Positions 25,012 through 33,311 of a stretch of 39,081 nucleotides of DNA are shown one piece after another (within the stretch, counting starts at the first letter, position 1; every line of letters starts with the position of its first letter). The notes under the pieces were generated by a model that searched no databases, was not told the DNA's origin, and worked only from the letters and a program-made list of their open reading frames with translations. Both the position numbers and the translations under genes were made by a program. Source of the DNA: an uncultured Methylibium sp. (lineage in GTDB: Bacteria > Pseudomonadota > Gammaproteobacteria > Burkholderiales > Burkholderiaceae_C); the NCBI RefSeq assembly GCF_902826655.1, contig NZ_CADEFR010000034.1, forward strand, positions 1 to 39,081, written 5' to 3'.

Positions 25012-26340
25012 ATGCATCACCGACCCGCCGCCCCGCTGCGTGGAACGCTCGCGACCCTCCTGGCCCTGGCCTTCAGTGCCGGTCCCGCGCTGGCGCAGTC
25101 CGACAAGCTGTCGGACCTCGAGGCCAAGATCGATGCGCTCGACTCGCAGCTGAAGGACTTGAAGCGGCAACAGGAGCAGGTCAAGGCAGCCGCGCCCGCC
25201 GAGGGGCAGGCCGTCACCGGCGGAGCGACCCCGGGTTCGTTCAGGCTGCCCGGCTCGCGCACCTCGGTCACGCTCGGGGGCTATGCCAAGCTCGATGCCA
25301 TCTACAGCTCGCGCAGCGCCGGCGTGGCGCAACAGGGCGACCAGTTCCTCTTTCCCAGCCAGATCCCTGTCGGAGCGGCCGCCGGTGCCAACGAGCGCGA
25401 GCAGGTCACGCTGCACGCGCGGCAGAGTCGCTTCTTCTTCCGCACGAGCACGCCTTCGGCCTGGGGCGAGGTCACGAGCCTGGTCGAAGGCGACTTCTTC
25501 GGCGCCGACGGCAACGAGAGCGTCAGCAACAGCCACGCGCTGCGGCTGCGCCATGCCTACGGCTCGGTCGGCAACTTGTCGGGCGGCCAGTTCTGGACCA
25601 ACTTCCTGAACGAGGCCGCCTATGCCGAGACGCTGGACTTCGGTGGTCCGGTGGGGCAGATCTTCGTGCGCCAGGCGCAGGTGCGCTGGACGCAGCCCTT
25701 CGCCGGCGGCGACTGGTCGGTGTCGGCCGAGAACCCCGAGTCCGTGGTGGCGCTGCCGGGTTCGGCGACGCTGTTCAGGGCCGACGACGACAAGCTGCCG
25801 GACTTCACCGCCCGCGTGCGCTTCAACACCGGCGTCGGCCGCTACTCGCTGCAGGCGCTGATCCGCAACATTCGCGCCGATTCCGCCGCTGCACCGGCCG
25901 TCGCGGCGCAGAAGTCGGGCGGTGCGATCGGCATCGCCGGCATCGTGCCGACCTTCGGCCAGGACGACTTCCGCTTCAACGTGAATGCGGGCAATGTGAT
26001 CGGCCGCTACCAGGAGCTGGGCTTCTTCGCGGACGGCATCGTCAACACGGCCGGCGAGATCGAGCTGGCCGACGTCGTCAGCGGCTACGCCGCCTACCGG
26101 CACTTCTGGGCGCCGGGGCTGCGTTCGTCGCTGGTGGTGTCGGCGGCGCGCGCGAAGAACCCGACGGGCAGCTTCGGCGGCCTCAACCGGCGTTCCGAGT
26201 CGGCGCACCTGAATCTGATCTGGAGCCCCGATCCCAAGGTCAATCTCGGCGCGGAGTACATCCACGCCAAGCGCGTGGTCGAGGACGACCGCTCGGGCAG
26301 CCTGAACCGCTTGCAGCTCTCGGCGCAGTACTCGTTCTGA
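25012..26340 (+). CDS. DcaP-like outer-membrane porin
   Basis: A 442-residue trimeric-porin-type protein. The signal peptide is residues 1-28 (core LATLLALAFSAGPALA). A short coiled coil follows (about 30-63, SDLEAKIDALDSQLKDLKRQ), typical of DcaP-like porins, before the beta barrel. Barrel segments include TSVTLGGYAKLDAIYSS, LHARQSRFFFRTST, VEGDFFGADGNE and LRLRHAYGSVGNLSGGQFWT, and the protein ends in LNRLQLSAQYSF with the C-terminal Phe recognised by the BAM machinery. DcaP-type porins take up dicarboxylates or other anionic solutes. ATG 25012 was chosen because AAGGAACGAG precedes it and the signal peptide starts there; an in-frame GTG at 24964 would disrupt both. A terminator follows at 26388. 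Confidence 0.93.
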   Translation: MHHRPAAPLRGTLATLLALAFSAGPALAQSDKLSDLEAKIDALDSQLKDLKRQQEQVKAAAPAEGQAVTGGATPGSFRLPGSRTSVTLGGYAKLDAIYSSRSAGVAQQGDQFLFPSQIPVGAAAGANEREQVTLHARQSRFFFRTSTPSAWGEVTSLVEGDFFGADGNESVSNSHALRLRHAYGSVGNLSGGQFWTNFLNEAAYAETLDFGGPVGQIFVRQAQVRWTQPFAGGDWSVSAENPESVVALPGSATLFRADDDKLPDFTARVRFNTGVGRYSLQALIRNIRADSAAAPAVAAQKSGGAIGIAGIVPTFGQDDFRFNVNAGNVIGRYQELGFFADGIVNTAGEIELADVVSGYAAYRHFWAPGLRSSLVVSAARAKNPTGSFGGLNRRSESAHLNLIWSPDPKVNLGAEYIHAKRVVEDDRSGSLNRLQLSAQYSF

Positions 26341-26387
26341 ACCATCGAGCCGGAAGCGACGCCCGCCAACGGCGCCGCCTTCCTTTC

Positions 26388-26427
26388 GAGGCTCGCGCCG
26401 ACGGCGCGGGCCTCGCCTTTCTTCCTT
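26388..26427 (+). terminator. Rho-independent terminator after the porin gene
   Basis: GAGGCTCGCGCC (26388-26399) pairs with GGCGCGGGCCTC (26403-26414) as a 12-bp stem with one G-T pair and a 3-nt loop, followed by the T-rich tail CCTTTCTTCCTTT. It lies 47 bp after the porin stop. The opposite strand lacks a T-run, so it serves the porin only. Confidence 0.85.
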
Positions 26428-26455
26428 TCGGTCCGGGCCGCAGCGCGGTACGAGC

Positions 26456-28477
26456 CTAGTCGAGCGCGACGCGCGGCGCGACGCCGCGCATCAGGCGCTC
26501 GGCATCCTCGTCGAAGCGGAAGGCCTTCAGGAAGTCGTCGACGCCGTAGCCGGGCCGCTGGCGCCGTACCGACGCCGTCAGCGTCCGGGCCTCGGCGACG
26601 CGCCCGGCCAGCGCCAGGCTGTGGGCCGCGAAGCTGACGACGTGCACGTGGGCATTGGGCCGGGCCGCGGCCTTCATGGCCCAGTCGGCCGCTTCCTCGT
26701 GGCGGCCCAGGCGCATCAGGGCCATCGCGCGCGAGGCCAGCATCGCGAACAGCATCGGGTCGAAGGGGCTGAGGTCGCGCGAATGGTCCGAGGCGCGGAT
26801 CGCGGTGCGCGGATCGCCCGACTGCGCGTGCACGAAGGCCAGCGTGTAGTGGCCGAGCGCGAAGTTGGGGCTCAGCGCGACGGCGGTGTCCAGCTCGGCC
26901 AGCGACTCGCCGATGCGGCCGCGCAGCCATTGCGCGCGGCCCAGCGCCCAGTGGCTGGCCGGGTCCAGGTCGTCGGCCAGCAGGCCCTGGGACGCGCTGC
27001 GGTAGGCGGCCTCGACGGCCGGCTCGCGGTCGGACCAGCCGAGGAAGGCGTCCTGGAAGTGCGTGAACGACAGCCCGGCATAGGGCCGCGCGAAGCCCGG
27101 GTCCAGGCGCACGGCCTGCTCGAAGTAATGGCGCGCCTGCACGTTGTCGTCGCCGTTGAAGCGCACCATGTGCCACAGCCCGCGGTGGTAGGCCTCCCAG
27201 GCGTCGAGCGAGTTCGGCGCCTTCAGGATCGCGCGATTGCGCTCGGCGACCTCGATCTGGCTGGCGATGGAGCCGACGATGCGGTTGCCGATCTCGTCGA
27301 GTACCTCGAAGGGATCGCCGAGCCGGGTCGCGAAGACCTCGGCCCAGACGATGCGGCCGCTGCGCGTGTCGGCGAGCTGCACGTTCACGCTGACCTGGCC
27401 GGCGTCGCGCCGCAGCGAGCCGCTGGCGACGTAGTCGACGTCCAGCGCGCGGCCGGCGTCCTCGGCACCGACGTTGCGCGCATCGAGCGCGAACACCGTG
27501 CCCTGGGCGATCACGAACACGCTGCGCAGCTTGGCCAGCCGCGTGATGACGTCGTGCACCAGGCCGTCGGCCAGCCCGCCGCGCGCCGCGACGCCGCGCG
27601 CCTGCTCGGCGAAGGGCATGACCGCGATCGAGGCGCGGCGCTGCAGCGCGGGCGCGACGGCCTCCGCGATGGCGATCGCCGGGACCGGGTCGGGCACCTG
27701 CAACACCTGCGCCGTCAGGCCCGGCGCATGCCGCAGGCGCGCGGCCCGCCAGGCGTGCCCGAGCGGCGCCCAGTCCTGGCCCTCGGCTTCGAACTGGCGC
27801 GCGGTGGCGGCCAGGTGCTCGTCGCCCTCGCGCAGGCGGCCGCGTCGCGCCAGCGCGTCGAGCATGGCCTCGTGGGCGCGGCGCTCGAACGGGGCGAGCT
27901 GCAGCCACTGCTCCAGCACGGCGAGGGTCTCGTCGTCGGTCGGATCGAGCATGCGCGTCAGCTGCTCGAGGATCGCGATGCGCGCCGCGCGGTAGTGCCG
28001 CCGGCGCCCGATCAGCCAGGCGCTCCAGGGCGTGCTGCGCTCGATGTCGACGCCTTCGAGGAAGTCGCCGCCGAAGCCGGCCGCCAGGGTTCGCAAGCTC
28101 CCCGCGTCGAGCGTCGCCGGCCCGGCGTGCAGCGCGGCGTCGATCGCCAGCACGTCGACGGCCAGACCCTCGCGGTCCAGCCGCAGCGCGTCGCCTTCGG
28201 CCAGCAGGCGCGGCCGGCCGGGGGCGTCGAGCAGCGCGCGCGCCTTGCTCAGGGCCCAGCGCAGCTCGCCGCGCGGGTCGTTCGGCAGGTCCCACAGCAG
28301 CTCGCACAGCTGGCGGCGCGCCACGGCCTGGGGGGTCAGCGCCAGGTAGGCGATCAGCGCCCGCACCTTGCGCGACGGCGGCAGCGCCACCGGCCGCCGG
28401 CCGCGCGACAGGGTCAGAGGGCCCAGCAGATTCAGCTGCAGGTCGGATTCAACGGGCATTTCCACGATGGCTTCCAT
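26456..28477 (-). CDS. Large regulator: winged helix, BTAD-like, TolB-like and TPR regions
   Basis: A 673-residue protein, no named gene. Residues about 10-100 are an OmpR/SARP-type winged helix (LQLNLLGPLTLSRGRRPVAL, RKVRALIAYLALTPQAVARR, LCELLWDLPNDPRGELRWAL). Residues about 105-250 resemble a bacterial transcriptional activation (BTAD) region. A TolB-like domain follows at about 285-410 (RRASIAVMPFAEQARG, GLVHDVITRLAKLRSVFVIA, YVASGSLRRDAGQVSVNVQL). The C-terminus is TPR repeats (ARHYFEQAVRLDPGFARPYA, ASHWALGRAQWLRGRIGESL). The architecture matches regulators annotated as SARP/CadC-like or 'TolB-like/TPR' signalling proteins. The start was placed at ATG 28477; ATG 28459 is an alternative. 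It is divergent from a methyltransferase gene 90 bp away and probably controls the methyltransferase-haloperoxidase-hydrolase genes. Confidence 0.85.
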   Translation of the reverse strand: MEAIVEMPVESDLQLNLLGPLTLSRGRRPVALPPSRKVRALIAYLALTPQAVARRQLCELLWDLPNDPRGELRWALSKARALLDAPGRPRLLAEGDALRLDREGLAVDVLAIDAALHAGPATLDAGSLRTLAAGFGGDFLEGVDIERSTPWSAWLIGRRRHYRAARIAILEQLTRMLDPTDDETLAVLEQWLQLAPFERRAHEAMLDALARRGRLREGDEHLAATARQFEAEGQDWAPLGHAWRAARLRHAPGLTAQVLQVPDPVPAIAIAEAVAPALQRRASIAVMPFAEQARGVAARGGLADGLVHDVITRLAKLRSVFVIAQGTVFALDARNVGAEDAGRALDVDYVASGSLRRDAGQVSVNVQLADTRSGRIVWAEVFATRLGDPFEVLDEIGNRIVGSIASQIEVAERNRAILKAPNSLDAWEAYHRGLWHMVRFNGDDNVQARHYFEQAVRLDPGFARPYAGLSFTHFQDAFLGWSDREPAVEAAYRSASQGLLADDLDPASHWALGRAQWLRGRIGESLAELDTAVALSPNFALGHYTLAFVHAQSGDPRTAIRASDHSRDLSPFDPMLFAMLASRAMALMRLGRHEEAADWAMKAAARPNAHVHVVSFAAHSLALAGRVAEARTLTASVRRQRPGYGVDDFLKAFRFDEDAERLMRGVAPRVALD

Positions 28478-28567
28478 GCCAGGTACCACGCAAGGCACCG
28501 ACAGTTTCGGACAGCGGCCGACCGCCCCGGCGCATCGCCGCCCCCCTAGAACCCAAGGAGCTTCAGC

Positions 28568-29416
28568 ATGAATGCATTGTCCGCCACCCAGGCGCCCGCC
28601 AAGCCGGCCGCCGCCCCTGATTTCGCCGCGATCAAGACCCGCCAGCAGGCGGCCTGGTCGTCCGGCGACTACGCCATCGTCGGCACCACGCTGCAGATCG
28701 TCGGCGAGACGCTGTGCGAGTCGCTCGACCTGCGCGCCGGCGAGCACGTGCTCGACGTCGCCGCCGGCAACGGCAACGTCTCGCTGGCGGCCGCACGCCG
28801 CTGGTGCGAGGTCGTGTCCACCGACTACGTGCCGGCGCTGCTGGCCCGCGGCCGCGAGCGTGCCGCCGCCGAGCACCTGGAGATCGAGTTCCGCGAGGCC
28901 GACGCCGAGGCGCTGCCCTTCGCCGACGCCGGCTTCGACGCCGTCGTCTCGACCTTCGGCGTGATGTTCACCCCCGAGCCGAAGCGCGCCGCCGCCGAGC
29001 TGCTGCGCGTGTGCCGTCCCGGCGGCCGCATCGGCCTGGCCAACTGGACGCCCGAGGGCTTCATCGGCCAGCTGTTCAAGACCATCGGCAAGCACGTGCC
29101 GCCGCCGGCCGGCGTCGAGTCGCCCGCGCTGTGGGGCACGCGCGACCGCATCGAGCAGCTGTTCGGCACGCAGTCGGTCGCGATCCGCACCGAGACGCGG
29201 CAGTTCTGCTTCCGCTACCGCTCGCCGCAGCACATGCTGGACATCTTCCGCGGCTACTACGGCCCGGTACTCAAGGCCTTCGCGGCGCTCGACGCGGCCG
29301 GGCAGGAAGCCCTGGCCGACGACATCCTGGCCCTGATCGCGCGCTTCAACCGTGCCAAGCACGGCGCGATGGTCGTCGCCAGCGACTACCTCGAAATCAT
29401 CGTCACCAAGCGCTGA
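28568..29416 (+). CDS. Class I SAM-dependent methyltransferase
   Basis: A 282-residue cytoplasmic methyltransferase of the UbiE/Methyltransf_11 type. Motif I is VLDVAAGNGNVSLAAARRW (61-79) and motif II region STDYVPALLARGRERAA. The acidic ligand-contact stretch IEFREADAEALPFADAGFDAV and post-motif FGVMFTPEPKRAAAELLRVC are present, followed by RPGGRIGLANWTPEGFIGQL. The substrate is unknown; small-molecule methylation is likely from the family. AAGGAG lies 8 bp upstream of the ATG. It is the first of three co-directional genes (methyltransferase, haloperoxidase-like protein, hydrolase) with gaps of 18 and 17 bp, consistent with an operon divergent from the large regulator. Confidence 0.92.
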   Translation: MNALSATQAPAKPAAAPDFAAIKTRQQAAWSSGDYAIVGTTLQIVGETLCESLDLRAGEHVLDVAAGNGNVSLAAARRWCEVVSTDYVPALLARGRERAAAEHLEIEFREADAEALPFADAGFDAVVSTFGVMFTPEPKRAAAELLRVCRPGGRIGLANWTPEGFIGQLFKTIGKHVPPPAGVESPALWGTRDRIEQLFGTQSVAIRTETRQFCFRYRSPQHMLDIFRGYYGPVLKAFAALDAAGQEALADDILALIARFNRAKHGAMVVASDYLEIIVTKR

Positions 29417-29434
29417 AGCGCCAAGGAGCAGAGC

Positions 29435-31078
29435 ATGATGATCCACTTCCAGAGAATCCGCTGGCTGGCCCCCGTGCTGGCCCTCTTCGCGGCGCAGGCC
29501 CAGGCCGACGCCATCACCGACTGGAACCAGAAGGCCGGCGAGCTGATCGCCGACGCCAAGCTGGGCACGCCGCCGGCCGTGCGCGTGATGGCGGTCGTGC
29601 AGACCGCCGCGCACGATGCGGTGCAGGGCGCGCAGCGGCGCAAGCCGTCCGATCCGGCGGCCGTCGACGCCGCGATCGCCGCAGCCAACCGCGCGACGCT
29701 GGTCAAGCTGCTGCCGGCCCAGGAGGCCGGGATCGCCGCGGCCTACCAGGCCGCGCTGGCGAAGATCGCCGACGGTCCCGCGCGGGCGGCCGGCATCGCC
29801 GCCGGCGAGGAAGCCGCCGCCGCGGTGCTGGCGGCACGTGCCGGCGACAGCGTCAGTGCGCCCGACAGCTTCCGGCCGCGCGCCGTGCCGGGCGGCTACG
29901 TGCCGACCGCCGCGGTCGCGGCCTCGCAGTGGCCACAGCGCAAGCCCTGGCTGATGTCCGGTGCCGCGCAGTTCCGGCCGATCGCCCCGCCGGCCCTGAC
30001 CAGCGCCCGCTGGGCCCGCGACTACAACGAGATCAAGGCCCTGGGCGGCAAGGACGGCTCGCAGCGCAATGCCGAGCAGACCGACATCGCGCGCTTCTGG
30101 GAGTACTCGCTGCCGGCGATCTACCACGGCGTGGTGCGCTCGGTGGCCCTGGCGCCGGGACGCGACGTGGCGCGCAACGCACGCCTCTACGCCGCGGTGG
30201 CCCAGGCGATGGACGACGCGATGATCGCGGTGTTCGACGCCAAGTACCACTACAACTTCTGGCGTCCGGTGACGGCGATCCGCAACGGCGATGCCGACGG
30301 CAACCCGGCCACCGCACCCGAGGCCACGTGGGCGTCGTTCATCGATACGCCGATGCACCCCGAGTACCCCAGCGCGCACAGCATCCTGGCCAGCTCGGTC
30401 GGCACGCTGCTGCAGGCCGAGGTCGGCGCGGCGGTGATGCCCGAGCTGTCGACGGCCAGCCCGACCGCCAAGGGCGCGACGCGGCGCTGGAAGAAGGTCG
30501 AGGACTTCATCCAGGAAGTCGGCGACGCGCGCATCTACGACGGCGTGCACTTCCGCTTCTCGACCGAGGTCGGCACGGCGATGGGCCGGCAGATCGGTGA
30601 ACTGGCGGCCGCGCGGCACCAGCTCGCGGTCGTGCCGGTGCAGGTCGAGCTGCAGCCGAAGGAGACGCCGCGCTTCGTCGAGCGCGTCTCGGCGCGCGGG
30701 GTGCAGGTCTACGAGTGCCGCAGCGGTGGCGCCGCGGCGCCCGGCTGGGTCTTCGTCGCGCCCGAGGCGCTGCTCTACGACGCGCGCGGCGACGAGGTCG
30801 GCAAGCACGATGCCGGCCCGCACTGGGCGGCGGCCGACGGCAGCCGCATCGTCGGGCAGGTCCAGGCGCGCGCCGAGGCGCCGGTCGGCGGGGCGATCCC
30901 CTGGCTGCTGCTGCAGGCCCGCTCGGTCGGGACCGAGGGGCGATTCGCCGACGTGACCAGCGTGCAGCGCGTCAACACGCTGGGCGGCACCGCGCCGGCG
31001 CGCGGTTGCGACACCGCGAGCCTGGGCGCGACGGCCCGCGTGCCGTACACGGCCGACTACGTGCTGTTCGCGTCCTGA
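29435..31078 (+). CDS. Vanadium-dependent haloperoxidase-like protein fused to DUF3455
   Basis: A 547-residue exported protein. The signal peptide is about residues 1-24 (core WLAPVLALFAAQAQA). Residues about 25-390 are a vanadium haloperoxidase/PAP2-type helical domain with all the expected vanadate-pocket residues: Lys270 and Arg277 in KYHYNFWRPVTAIR, Ser313-Ala314-His315 in HPEYPSAHS, and Arg366 and His372 in RIYDGVHFRFS. Residues about 400-547 are a separate DUF3455 domain (GVQVYECRSGGAA, PGWVFVAPEALLYDARGDEV, GKHDAGPHWAAADGSRIVGQ, ending CDTASLGATARVPYTADYV). The two are usually independent proteins, so this fusion is notable. The enzyme may oxidise halides in the periplasm or act as a phosphatase; the sequence alone cannot decide. 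AAGGAG precedes the ATG. Confidence 0.9.
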   Translation: MMIHFQRIRWLAPVLALFAAQAQADAITDWNQKAGELIADAKLGTPPAVRVMAVVQTAAHDAVQGAQRRKPSDPAAVDAAIAAANRATLVKLLPAQEAGIAAAYQAALAKIADGPARAAGIAAGEEAAAAVLAARAGDSVSAPDSFRPRAVPGGYVPTAAVAASQWPQRKPWLMSGAAQFRPIAPPALTSARWARDYNEIKALGGKDGSQRNAEQTDIARFWEYSLPAIYHGVVRSVALAPGRDVARNARLYAAVAQAMDDAMIAVFDAKYHYNFWRPVTAIRNGDADGNPATAPEATWASFIDTPMHPEYPSAHSILASSVGTLLQAEVGAAVMPELSTASPTAKGATRRWKKVEDFIQEVGDARIYDGVHFRFSTEVGTAMGRQIGELAAARHQLAVVPVQVELQPKETPRFVERVSARGVQVYECRSGGAAAPGWVFVAPEALLYDARGDEVGKHDAGPHWAAADGSRIVGQVQARAEAPVGGAIPWLLLQARSVGTEGRFADVTSVQRVNTLGGTAPARGCDTASLGATARVPYTADYVLFAS

Positions 31079-31095
31079 GCCGCCGGGAGCCCGCG

Positions 31096-31932
31096 ATGCC
31101 GCTCTTCCAGCACGGCGAACTGCAGGTCGACTGCGAGGTGGCGGGCGACGGCCCGCCGGTGATCCTGGTCCACAGCTCGGCCGGCAGCAATCGGCAGTGG
31201 CGCAAGCTGTCGGCGCTGCTGGCCGGCCGCTGCCGGGTGCTGGCGCCCAACCTGCGCGGCTGCGGCGGCAGCACGCCGTGGACCGCGGCGCGGCGCCAGA
31301 CGCTGGCCGATGCGGCCCAGGTCGTGATGGCGCTGTGCGCCTCGCTCGACGGGCCCATCCGCCTGGTCGGGCACTCCTGGGGCGGGGCGGTGGCCTTGTG
31401 GGCGGCGCGCGCGCTCGGCCCGCGGGTCTCGCACCTGGCGCTGCACGAACCGATGCTGGCCGGCCTGCTGCACGCGCACGAGGACCCGACGGCCGGCGAC
31501 GTCGTGGCGCTGCACGCCGACGTGCGGCGCCACGGCGCGGCCGGCGACTGGCTCGCGCTCGGCCGGCGCTTCACCGACTACTTCAACGGCGACGGCAGCT
31601 GGGACGCCAGCACCCCCGAGCGCCGCGAGGCGATCGCCGCGGCGCTGCCGCCCAACGTGCACGAATGGCAAGCCTGCGCGCAGCCGATGCGTGCGGACAG
31701 CTTCGACGGCATCGCGGCGCGCTGCCTGTTGCTGCGCGGGCCGCAATCGCCGAGGGCGCTGCGCGCGATGACCGAGCTGCTGCGGCAGCACTTCGCGCAC
31801 TGGCGGCTGGAGGATCTGCCCGAAGGCGGGCACATGGCGCCGCTGACGCATGCGGAGGTCTTCAACCGGCGCGTCGTCGACTTCCTGGAGTTGCCGGTGC
31901 CGACGAGGGTGCCCGTGCCGATGAACGCGTAA
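31096..31932 (+). CDS. Alpha/beta-fold hydrolase
   Basis: A 278-residue alpha/beta hydrolase. The oxyanion strand is PPVILVHSSAGSNRQWRKLS (20-39), the nucleophile elbow is GHSWGGAVALW (Ser94 in GHSWG), and the late His is in LPEGGHMAPLTH (about 251). An acid residue would lie near ARCLLLRGPQSPRAL. The fold covers esterases, haloperoxidase-like perhydrolases and C-C hydrolases, and the substrate is not readable. Interestingly, some cofactor-free 'haloperoxidases' are alpha/beta hydrolases of this kind. ATG 31096 has GGGAG upstream. It is the third gene after the methyltransferase and the vanadium-haloperoxidase-like gene and ends at 31932, followed by a hairpin at 31954-31973. Confidence 0.9.
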   Translation: MPLFQHGELQVDCEVAGDGPPVILVHSSAGSNRQWRKLSALLAGRCRVLAPNLRGCGGSTPWTAARRQTLADAAQVVMALCASLDGPIRLVGHSWGGAVALWAARALGPRVSHLALHEPMLAGLLHAHEDPTAGDVVALHADVRRHGAAGDWLALGRRFTDYFNGDGSWDASTPERREAIAAALPPNVHEWQACAQPMRADSFDGIAARCLLLRGPQSPRALRAMTELLRQHFAHWRLEDLPEGGHMAPLTHAEVFNRRVVDFLELPVPTRVPVPMNA

Positions 31933-31953
31933 GGTCTTGCCTGCGCCAGCGAC

Positions 31954-31973
31954 CGACCGGCTGACGCCGGTCG
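31954..31973. repeat. Perfect 8-bp hairpin between the hydrolase gene and egtB
   Basis: CGACCGGC-TGAC-GCCGGTCG is a perfect 8-bp stem with a TGAC tetraloop, 22 bp after the hydrolase stop. There is no T-run, so it is a poor intrinsic terminator; it may protect the mRNA 3' end or be an operator. The rest of 31933-32054 holds only the egtB ribosome binding site (GGAGG at 32045-32049). Confidence 0.6.
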
Positions 31974-32054
31974 CGGACCGGACATCCCGCAGCGGGAGCC
32001 TCGGGCTTGCCGCGAGGGCCACAATGCCGGTCCACCCGGGCCGCGGAGGCGCAC

Positions 32055-33311
32055 TTGAAGATCGTTCAGGCACTCAGGACCGAGGGCGATCCCGTGATCG
32101 CCGATGCGCGCGACGCGCTGCGTCGTCGCATCGCGGCCGTGCGGGCGCGCTCGCTGGCGATCGCCGCGCCGCTGGGCGCCGAGGACCAGTGCGTGCAGTC
32201 GATGCCCGACGCGAGCCCGACCAAGTGGCATCTCGCGCACACCAGCTGGTTCTTCGAGACGGTCGTGCTGCAGCCGCACGAGCCCGGCTATCGCGTGCAC
32301 GACGCGCGCTACGCCTTCCTCTTCAATTCGTACTACGAGTCGCTCGGTCCGCGCCATCCGCGGCCGCAGCGCGGACTGCTGACGCGGCCGACGCACGACG
32401 AGGTGCAGGCCTACCGCCGGCACGTCGATGCAGCGCTCCTGGCCTTCGTCGTGCGCGCCGACGCGGCGACCTGGGCCGCGGCCGCGCCGCTGATCGAGCT
32501 GGGCTTGCAGCACGAGCAGCAGCACCAGGAGTTGATGCTGACCGACGTCAAGCACCTGCTGTCGCTCAACCCGCTGAGGCCGGCCTATGCGGCGACGGCG
32601 CCGGACGGCATTGCGCTGCATCCGGCCGCGATCGCCGACGGGCCGATGCGCTGGGTCGATCGCGCCGACGGCATCGTGCAGATCGGTGCGGCCGATGGCC
32701 CGGCCTTCGCCTTCGACAACGAGCGGCCGCGGCACCGCGTGCTGCTGCCGGCGCATCGCATCGCCGAGCGCCCGGTGAGCTGCGCCGACTACCTGGAGTT
32801 CATGGCCGACGGCGGCTACCGCCGGCCCGAGTTGTGGCTCAGCGACGGCTGGGCCGCCGTGCAGTCCGAGGCCTGGCGTGCGCCGCTCTACTGGAGCGAG
32901 GCCGAGCCGGCCGGCTGGCAGGTCCACGGCCTGCAGGGCCTGCGGCCGCTGCGCCTCCACGAGCCGGTGTGTCACCTGAGCTTCTACGAGGCCGCGGCCT
33001 ATGCCGCCTGGGCCGGTGCGCGCCTGCCGACCGAGGCCGAGTGGGAGTCGGCCGCGGCGCAGGGCCTGCTGACGGCCACCGGCGAGGTCTGGGAGTGGAC
33101 GCGCTCGTCCTACGACCCCTATCCGGGCTTCGAGCCGCTGTCCGGCGCGGTGGCCGAGTACAACGGCAAGTTCATGATCGGCCAGCTGGTGCTGCGCGGC
33201 GGCAGCTGCGCCACGCCGCGGGGCCATGCGCGACCGAGCTATCGCAACTTCTTCCCGCCCGGCGCGCGCTGGCAGTTCTCGGGCCTGCGGCTGGCGAGGG
33301 ATGCAGGATGA
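32055..33311 (+). CDS. egtB: Ergothioneine biosynthesis protein EgtB (iron-dependent sulfoxide synthase)
   Basis: EgtB joins hercynine (trimethyl-histidine) to a cysteine-type thiol with O2 and non-heme iron, the key C-S bond step of ergothioneine synthesis. The 418-residue product has an N-terminal DinB-like domain with HLAHTSWFFE (His59, His62) and the iron motif HEQQHQE (His153, His157, Glu159). The C-terminal FGE-sulfatase domain has NERPRHRVLLPAHRIAERPV, LSFYEAAAYAAWAGARLPTE and VLRGGSCATPRGHARPSYRN. The start TTG 32055 was chosen for the GGAGG five bases upstream; an upstream TTG at 32007 would extend it 16 residues without a ribosome binding site. The stop overlaps the egtD start in an ATGA overlap. 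Whether gamma-glutamylcysteine or cysteine is the co-substrate cannot be told. Confidence 0.93.
   Translation: MKIVQALRTEGDPVIADARDALRRRIAAVRARSLAIAAPLGAEDQCVQSMPDASPTKWHLAHTSWFFETVVLQPHEPGYRVHDARYAFLFNSYYESLGPRHPRPQRGLLTRPTHDEVQAYRRHVDAALLAFVVRADAATWAAAAPLIELGLQHEQQHQELMLTDVKHLLSLNPLRPAYAATAPDGIALHPAAIADGPMRWVDRADGIVQIGAADGPAFAFDNERPRHRVLLPAHRIAERPVSCADYLEFMADGGYRRPELWLSDGWAAVQSEAWRAPLYWSEAEPAGWQVHGLQGLRPLRLHEPVCHLSFYEAAAYAAWAGARLPTEAEWESAAAQGLLTATGEVWEWTRSSYDPYPGFEPLSGAVAEYNGKFMIGQLVLRGGSCATPRGHARPSYRNFFPPGARWQFSGLRLARDAG

Noticed and set aside
28478-30823. Upstream extension of the regulator frame on the minus strand (would give a 1455-residue protein)
   Set aside because: The extra region is antisense to the methyltransferase and haloperoxidase genes, is low in recognisable sequence and has no start signal; regulator homology begins at about 28477.
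31937-33307. Upstream extension of the egtD frame
   Set aside because: It covers egtB in another frame and shows only Arg/Ala-rich noise; EgtD homology begins at 33308.
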